Shown: positions 15,001-18,992 of the stretch, piece after piece | Numbering within the stretch: position 1 is the stretch's first letter | Layout of the letters: every line of letters begins with the position of its first letter | Assembly: GCA_036525795.1 (NCBI GenBank) | Contig: DATCZS010000090.1 | Location: 1-18,992 of the forward strand | DNA: 18,992 bases | Direction of reading: 5' to 3' | Origin: DATCZS01 sp036525795 | GTDB lineage: Bacteria; Actinomycetota; Acidimicrobiia; Spongiisociales; ZC4RG35 | Translations under genes and position numbers: made by a program | Notes under the pieces: generated by a model | What the model was told of the DNA's origin: nothing | The model's input: the letters and a program-made list of their open reading frames with translations, nothing else | Databases searched by the model: none

Positions 15001-15363
15001 TCAGGTGACCTCGATGTCTGTGTCCTCGCTGTTGCCTGCCAGCTCGGGGTGGGGGAAGAAGCACACGAGGCGCATCGCCGACCCTTCGTCTGGCACGGTG
15101 GCGTGGGCGGCGCCGGCCGGGATGTGAACGACGTCCCCGGCCCGAACCCGGTGGGTGGATCCGTCGATCCACACCTCTCCCTCACCTGCTTCGACGAAGA
15201 CGATCTCCTCCGACTGGGGATGGCGGTGGGCGGTGCGTCCCGGGGTGCGTCGCATCTCGACCACCCGGACGCTGGCACGAGACGGGATGGATCTCAGCGG
15301 GTCGGCCGCCCGGCGGCCGGGCAGGTCGACGAACTGGAGGCTGTCTCCGCCGATGACCGTCAC
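15001..15363 (-). CDS. Small single-domain cupin protein
   Basis: A 120-residue cupin. Motif 1 is GRTAHRHPQSEEIVFVEAGEG (HxH...E ligands) and motif 2 is GDVVHIPAGAAHATV, giving two or three His and one Glu as a mononuclear metal site. Small cupins of this type act as isomerases, dioxygenases or sugar-binding proteins. The start is GTG 15363, overlapping the TGA of the creatininase-family gene, with GGGAG upstream; a longer frame opening at 15462 would run through the neighbour and is rejected. Its place between a creatininase-family hydrolase and a Gfo/Idh oxidoreductase fits an isomerase or small-molecule enzyme of the same route. Confidence 0.86.
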   Translation of the reverse strand: MTVIGGDSLQFVDLPGRRAADPLRSIPSRASVRVVEMRRTPGRTAHRHPQSEEIVFVEAGEGEVWIDGSTHRVRAGDVVHIPAGAAHATVPDEGSAMRLVCFFPHPELAGNSEDTDIEVT

Positions 15364-16121
15364 GGCCGGCGCTCCCGGAGGGAGAGAATGCTTCTGACCT
15401 GCGCGGCGATCTCGCCTGCGACGGTCGCCGCGAACCCCGCGGCCAGCTCGGTCGTCGCCCACGAAGGGTCCCCGTACCAGCCGTCGGCGTCGATCTCGGT
15501 GACATCGGTGATGTAGCCGTGGGTCTCTCCGCTGCGTCTCATCTCGTCCATCGCGATGGCGTGGTCGGGCCGTGTCGAGTCACCGGCGCGTTCGACGTGG
15601 ACCAGACCCGGATCTCGGGCCATGACGGACATGACCTCGATTCCGCCGCCGTGGGTGAGCTCTCCTCCGTGGGCCCGGTAGATCCGCTGGGCGGCGTAGC
15701 AGGCATGCGACGTGATCACGTAGACGTCGTCGTGCGCCTTCTGGATCTCGGTGGCCACCCCATCCATCGAGGCGATGTTGCCCTCATGCCAGTTGACGAA
15801 CACGAGGCGGTCGACTCCCATCTCGATCAGCTCGTTGCAGATGTCGGTGAGCAGGGCTTCGAAGGTGGGCCGGGAGAGGCTGATCGTTCCGGGGTGTCCG
15901 GCGTGGATCGGGGTCACGCCGTATGGGCCGAACGGGACCACGAGGGCGTCGAGCTCCTCGGCCAGCGCCTCGGCCACGACTTCGGCGGCGATGGTGTCTG
16001 TTCCGTTCGGCAGATGAGGACCGTGCTGCTCGATGCTTCCGAACGGGATCACGGCGACCGGATTGCGCCCGATCTGATCCGCCACCTCGTGGCTGGTGAG
16101 CTCGCCGATCGACCGGCTCAT
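15360..16121 (-). CDS. Creatininase-family metallohydrolase (amidohydrolase-like)
   Basis: 253 residues. The metal-site motif GSIEQHGPHLPNGTD supplies E31, H33 and D42. VNWHEGN gives H112 (family form NGHGGN), and HGGGIEVMS gives E162 (family form HAGxxETS). This ligand set is that of the creatininase superfamily, which includes creatinine amidohydrolase, a FAPy deformylase, the mycofactocin protein MftE and a hydrolase for 3-keto-inositol derivatives, so it may cleave a C-N or a C-C bond. The context (Gfo/Idh enzymes, 2-hydroxyacid dehydrogenase) favours a carbohydrate or polyol-type substrate, but that is inference. ATG 16121 has GAGGAGG before it and overlaps the upstream stop (ATGA). Confidence 0.87.
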   Translation of the reverse strand: MSRSIGELTSHEVADQIGRNPVAVIPFGSIEQHGPHLPNGTDTIAAEVVAEALAEELDALVVPFGPYGVTPIHAGHPGTISLSRPTFEALLTDICNELIEMGVDRLVFVNWHEGNIASMDGVATEIQKAHDDVYVITSHACYAAQRIYRAHGGELTHGGGIEVMSVMARDPGLVHVERAGDSTRPDHAIAMDEMRRSGETHGYITDVTEIDADGWYGDPSWATTELAAGFAATVAGEIAAQVRSILSLRERRP

Positions 16122-17083
16122 GCTTCCTCCTCTGGGGTCACGACGGGACTGAGCGGGTCGAGCCCGGAGAGGATCCTCCTGGCCTCGGTCGCTGCTCTCG
16201 CCCGCATGTCTCTCTGGCTCTCTTCGGAATACCACGCCATGTGGGGAGACAGGATCAGGCGGTCCATCACGTCCCCGAACGGCGTCAGGTCGGGTGGCTC
16301 GGGGGTGAACACGTCCAGCGCTGCCACCCTCGGTGCGCCTGCGGCGAGTGCCTGCGCGAGCGCGGCCTGGTCGACCAGCGATCCCCGGGCTGCGTTCACC
16401 AACACGCTGCCCGGCTTCATGAGGCCGAACTGACGCGGGCCGATGAGCGCCTCCCCGCCGGTCGGTGGAGGGGCATGGAGGCAGATGACATCGGAGGCGG
16501 TGAGCAGCTGGTCGAGCGATACGGGCTCGACGCCGTGGCCGTCAGGCTCCTGGAACGGATCGTGTGCGAGGAGGCGCTCGAAGCCGACCAAGAGCAGGAG
16601 GCCCGCAACACGCCGTCCGATCCGTCCGAACCCCACCACTCCTGCGGTCATCGATCCGGGGAGGGTGAGAGGCCGCAGGTCGCCGAAGCCCCACCTTCCC
16701 TCTCTGACGTTGGCGTCTGCCTCGAGCAGGCGGCGGGTGGCGGCGAGCGTCATCGCCAGCGTGTGTTGGGCCACCGCCTCGGTGCCGGTGTCCGGGGTGT
16801 TGACCACCCACATGCCGGCCCGTCTGGCGGCGTCGAGGTCGACCGAATCGACTCCGATGCCGGCGCGGATGATCGCGGCGGTATTCGGGAGACGGCCGAT
16901 GACCTCGGCGGTGAATCGCGGCAGCGATCCGGCGACGATCACGGCCGCATCGGCCGCCACTTCGACGATGTCGTCCGGGGTGGCGCCGGTTCCGGACACG
17001 ATGGTCGCGTCCTGTCCCAGGATCTGCTCCTCGATCGAGAAATCGGGGTACCGAGTTCCGAGAATCGCCACCGTCGCAGCCAT
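16118..17083 (-). CDS. D-2-hydroxyacid dehydrogenase (NAD-dependent)
   Basis: 321 residues. The NAD-binding fold GVVGFGRIGRRVAG lies in the middle. The three catalytic residues typical of the family are visible: Arg in VNAARGSLVD, Glu in ALDVFTPEPPDL and His in ILSPHMAWYS. The family interconverts 2-keto acids and D-2-hydroxyacids such as glycerate, phosphoglycerate or lactate, so this may handle the acid left after cleavage. ATG 17083 has no good ribosome binding site, but a -10-like box ends only 6 bases before it, suggesting a leaderless message. It is the first gene of the eight-gene minus-strand operon, divergent from the AhpD-like selenoprotein gene, with an operator copy between them. 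Confidence 0.9.
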   Translation of the reverse strand: MAATVAILGTRYPDFSIEEQILGQDATIVSGTGATPDDIVEVAADAAVIVAGSLPRFTAEVIGRLPNTAAIIRAGIGVDSVDLDAARRAGMWVVNTPDTGTEAVAQHTLAMTLAATRRLLEADANVREGRWGFGDLRPLTLPGSMTAGVVGFGRIGRRVAGLLLLVGFERLLAHDPFQEPDGHGVEPVSLDQLLTASDVICLHAPPPTGGEALIGPRQFGLMKPGSVLVNAARGSLVDQAALAQALAAGAPRVAALDVFTPEPPDLTPFGDVMDRLILSPHMAWYSEESQRDMRARAATEARRILSGLDPLSPVVTPEEEA

Positions 17084-17089
17084 TCCCGC

Positions 17090-17119
17090 ACTGTATCTGC
17101 CCTGCCCCTTCCTCCACAA
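17090..17119 (-). promoter_or_regulatory. Putative promoter of the eight-gene operon, leaderless start
   Basis: On the minus strand TTGTGG (17119-17114) and TACAGT (17095-17090) are 18 bases apart. Transcription would begin about at ATG 17083, so the message would be leaderless. The -35 box overlaps the operator at 17116-17127. Confidence 0.5.
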
Positions 17120-17127
17120 TCGATTGC
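17116..17127. promoter_or_regulatory. LacI-family operator, copy 4
   Basis: ACAATCGATTGC contains the perfect 10-base palindrome CAATCGATTG and differs from copies 1 and 3 only at the first base. It lies in the 89-base divergent gap between the 2-hydroxyacid dehydrogenase (-) and the AhpD-like selenoprotein (+). It covers the -35 of the leftward promoter and lies upstream of TACACT (17143-17148), a candidate -10 for the rightward gene. Confidence 0.72.
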
Positions 17128-17172
17128 AGGGCCCGGCTCCGATACACTCGGATCCCGCGCGAGGAGACGCCA

Positions 17173-17757
17173 ATGCCACGCATCAGCTACCCGGATCTCG
17201 GTTCGCTCGACCCCGGCGACCGGGAGATCGTCGAATACGGGAGGACGCACAGCACACCCCGCCCCGAGAGCCAGGCGATCCGTTCTCACGTCCCTGCCGT
17301 TCTGCACGCCTTCACGCAGGCGTGGCGAACCACCTTTCTCGACGGGATCCTCGATCACCAGATCAAGGAGCTCTGTCGGGTCTATGTATCGAAGTCGATC
17401 GCCTGTGAGTATTGAGGCGTGCAGCGATCCGTCCAGGCTGGACGGAAAGGACTCACCGAGGCCGACTACGACGATCTGTTGACCTTCGAGGACTCCGATC
17501 GCTACTCGGATCGGGAGAAGACCGCTCTCCGCTACACGAGTGCAATCCTGTGGGATGCAGACATCGCCGACGACGCCCTGTGGGAACAGCTCCACACGCA
17601 CTTCACCGAGCCCGAGCTCGTGGAACTCGGGTTCTTCGTCGCCCTGACGAGCGGTCAGCAGCGATGGATCAAGACCCTGGGGATCGGACACCGGGAGGTA
17701 CTCGGCGACACCGACATCGGCCTCGTCTCGGACGCAACCGGGAGCCTGGCGGAGTGA
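17173..17757 (+). CDS. AhpD-like selenoprotein with CxxU site, in-frame TGA = Sec81
   Basis: Read through the TGA at 17413-17415, this is a 194-residue AhpD/CMD-family protein. Residues 1-80 closely match the left-edge protein (MPRI, YPDL, TPRPESQA, HVPAV, KELCRVYV). The TGA then falls exactly on the second Cys of the family's CxxC: C78-E-Y-U81 here, C-G-Y-C and C-T-Y-C in the two paralogues. Homology resumes at once (QRSV, YDDLL, SDRY) and runs to the same C-terminus as the paralogue at 2834 (EPELVELG...GQRW.KTLG). A strong hairpin with SECIS geometry follows the TGA. AhpD-like selenoproteins are known from earlier selenoproteome surveys; a selenol would make it a faster thiol/peroxide redox protein. 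The start is ATG 17173, preceded by GAGGAG. The downstream GTG 17419 lacks a ribosome binding site, so a split gene is unlikely. Confidence 0.88.
17428..17446 (+). promoter_or_regulatory. Bacterial SECIS element for Sec81 of the AhpD-like gene
   Basis: UCCGUCCA-GGC-UGGACGGA forms an unbroken 8-bp stem with a GGC loop; opening the last A-U pair gives a five-base loop AGGCU. The loop starts 21 bases after the UGA (20 between), inside the usual bacterial range, and begins with GG like the element of the PrdB-like gene. It encodes residues Ser86 to Lys92. Confidence 0.8.
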
Positions 17758-17775
17758 GATCCCTCCTGGTGGCGC

Positions 17776-18807
17776 GTGGTTGAGCCGCTGAAGACCGCAA
17801 TCGTCGGGCTGGGATGGTGGGGGAGACAGATCGTCGACAGCCTCTCCGGGTCGGATTTGGTGACGATCGTGAAGGCGGTGGAGCCCGCCATCGACGGGGC
17901 GCAGGCATTCGCGTCGGCGCGGGGGCTCGCCCTCCACCGGGAGCTCGACGCCGCGCTGGCCGACGACGACGTTCGGGCGGTGATCGTCGCCACGCCCCAT
18001 TTGCTTCACGAAGAGCAGGTGCTGGCCTCCGCCGCGGCCGGAAAGCACGTCTTCTGCGAGAAGCCCCTGGCCCTCGAGTCCGGTGCCGCCCGGCGGATGT
18101 TGAATGCGTGTGTCGAACGCGGGCTCGCGCTCGGAGTGGGACATGAGCGGCGGTTCGAAGGGGCGCTGGAGCGCGCCGCCGAGATGGCTCGTTCCGGAGA
18201 GCTCGGGACGCTGCTCGGCGTCGAGTGCAACTGGTCGCACGATCTCTTTGCCGGAGCCGGGCGCTCGACCTGGCGCCAGGACTCCCGCCAGGCGCCGGCG
18301 GGCACGCTGACCGCCCTCGGCGTCCACATCACCGACTACTTCCAATCGGTGATGGGGCCGGTGGCCAGGGTGCGAGCGGTCGGCTCGCACCGGTCCGCCG
18401 ATTTTCCGGCCGACGACGTTCTGTCGGTGCAGTTCGAGTTCGAGAACGGGTGCAGCGGTTCGATGACCAACCTGGCGACGACCCCGTTCTACAGCCGGAT
18501 CTCCCTGTTCGGAGACCGGGGCTGGGTCGAGGCCCGCGAGACGTCCAATGTCGACGTGGCCGAGCCTGCATTGCTGACCTGGCGCGGATCGGACGGTGAG
18601 ATCCACACGCGCACGTATGCCCACTCGAACACGGTGCGGGCCAACATCGAGCAGTGGGCGGCCTCCGCCCTCGGCCTCGGGACCTACCGGTTCACCGACA
18701 CCGAGCTGATCCACAACGTCGAGATCCTCGAGTCGATCGTCCGGTCGGCCGCCACCGGCGAGACGGTGACCGTGAGACGTGAGGTCGGCGACACGCCGGG
18801 CGCCTGA
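17776..18807 (+). CDS. Gfo/Idh/MocA-family NAD(P)-dependent oxidoreductase
   Basis: 343 residues. The Rossmann start is TAIVGLGWWGRQIVDSL (GxGxxG), the catalytic-lysine motif is VFCEKPLAL, and the C-terminal domain includes GTLTALGVHITDYFQSVMGPV with the usual active-site histidine. It differs clearly from the member at 13926-14987 (CEKP versus TDKP), so it probably acts on another substrate or position. The start is GTG 17776, 18 bases after the selenoprotein stop, with only a weak GGTGG upstream, so it is probably cotranscribed and controlled from the operator at 17116. The family oxidises sugars, inositols or their keto derivatives. Confidence 0.9.
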   Translation: MVEPLKTAIVGLGWWGRQIVDSLSGSDLVTIVKAVEPAIDGAQAFASARGLALHRELDAALADDDVRAVIVATPHLLHEEQVLASAAAGKHVFCEKPLALESGAARRMLNACVERGLALGVGHERRFEGALERAAEMARSGELGTLLGVECNWSHDLFAGAGRSTWRQDSRQAPAGTLTALGVHITDYFQSVMGPVARVRAVGSHRSADFPADDVLSVQFEFENGCSGSMTNLATTPFYSRISLFGDRGWVEARETSNVDVAEPALLTWRGSDGEIHTRTYAHSNTVRANIEQWAASALGLGTYRFTDTELIHNVEILESIVRSAATGETVTVRREVGDTPGA

Positions 18808-18827
18808 CGGCGCCGGTCTCGGGTCTC

Positions 18828-18855
18828 GTGACTCGTGACTCGTGACTCGCGACTT
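18828..18855. repeat. Short tandem repeat of the heptamer GTGACTC
   Basis: Three perfect copies (18828-18848) are followed by a degenerate fourth (GCGACTT), in the non-coding region after the Gfo/Idh gene. Confidence 0.88.
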
Positions 18856-18878
18856 GCGTCAGCGATCAGCGGGCAGAC

Positions 18879-18992
18879 GTGAGACGTGAGACGTGAGACG
18901 TGAGACGTGAGACGTGAGACGTGAGACGTGAGACGTGAGACGTGAGACGTGAGACGTGAGACGTGAGACGTGAGACGTGAGACGTGAGACGT
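18879..18992. repeat. Perfect tandem array of the heptamer GTGAGAC, running off the window
   Basis: Sixteen perfect copies of GTGAGAC plus two bases continue to the last base of the window, so the true length is unknown. There are no spacers, so it is not a CRISPR array. The 7-base period excludes a translated repeat of constant frame, and no gene is seen in it. Confidence 0.95.

Noticed and set aside
17419..17757. A separate 112-residue gene starting at GTG 17419 after a short truncated AhpD-like gene
   Set aside because: No ribosome binding site before it. Both halves match one continuous paralogue, the frame is unbroken, and a SECIS-like hairpin explains the TGA.
16939..18714. Long minus-strand open frame (591 codons) opposite the selenoprotein and Gfo/Idh genes
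   Set aside because: Antisense shadow; it would cover the divergent promoter region and both well-supported plus-strand genes.
18879..18992. CRISPR array
   Set aside because: Unit of 7 bases without spacers; a simple tandem repeat.
1..18992. tRNA, rRNA, insertion sequence, integrase or phage genes
   Set aside because: No cloverleaf, rRNA segment, transposase or recombinase motif was seen on either strand by eye.

Overview
This is a GC-rich bacterial window with frequent GTG starts and 20 protein genes, one of them cut by the left edge. An F420-type luciferase-like oxidoreductase, several Gfo/Idh dehydrogenases and dense 4-base-overlap operons point to a high-GC heterotrophic bacterium, most likely Actinomycetota (for example Acidimicrobiia) or Chloroflexota. 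The sequence alone does not settle which. Two genes need an in-frame TGA read as selenocysteine (Sec), so the organism should also carry SelA/SelB/SelC/SelD, none of which lie here.

Layout, left to right. 1-399 (-): truncated AhpD-like protein with a CxxC site. 485-2725 (-): MFS transporter preceded by a LacI-type regulator. 2834-4584 (+): second CxxC AhpD-like protein overlapped by an LVIVD-repeat protein. 4616-6101 (-): PrdB/GrdB-like selenoprotein (UxxC), a small helical protein, and a duplicated Cys/His protein. 6176-8212 (+): alpha/beta hydrolase and EamA transporter. 8289-9290 (-): HSL-type esterase. 9380-17083 (-): eight-gene operon (2-hydroxyacid dehydrogenase, creatininase-family hydrolase, cupin, Gfo/Idh oxidoreductase, alpha/beta hydrolase, FAD oxidoreductase, dienelactone-hydrolase-like enzyme, F420-type oxidoreductase). 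17173-18807 (+): AhpD-like selenoprotein (CxxU) and a second Gfo/Idh oxidoreductase. The right edge is a perfect 7-bp tandem array.

What ties the window together is a palindrome, GCAATCGATTGC, or a near match, found in four promoter regions: 450-461, 2771-2782, 6114-6125 and 17116-17127. One copy sits in front of the LacI-type regulator itself and three lie between divergent operons. Read together, they suggest one LacI-family protein controls nearly every gene in the window. The genes look like a catabolic locus: two transporters, sugar or polyol-type dehydrogenases, ring- or ester-cleaving hydrolases and flavoenzymes, combined with thiol/selenol redox proteins. The substrate cannot be read from the sequence. 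The most notable observations are the two Sec genes, each with a plausible bacterial SECIS hairpin just after its TGA, and the presence of Cys and Sec versions of the same AhpD-like protein within one putative regulon.
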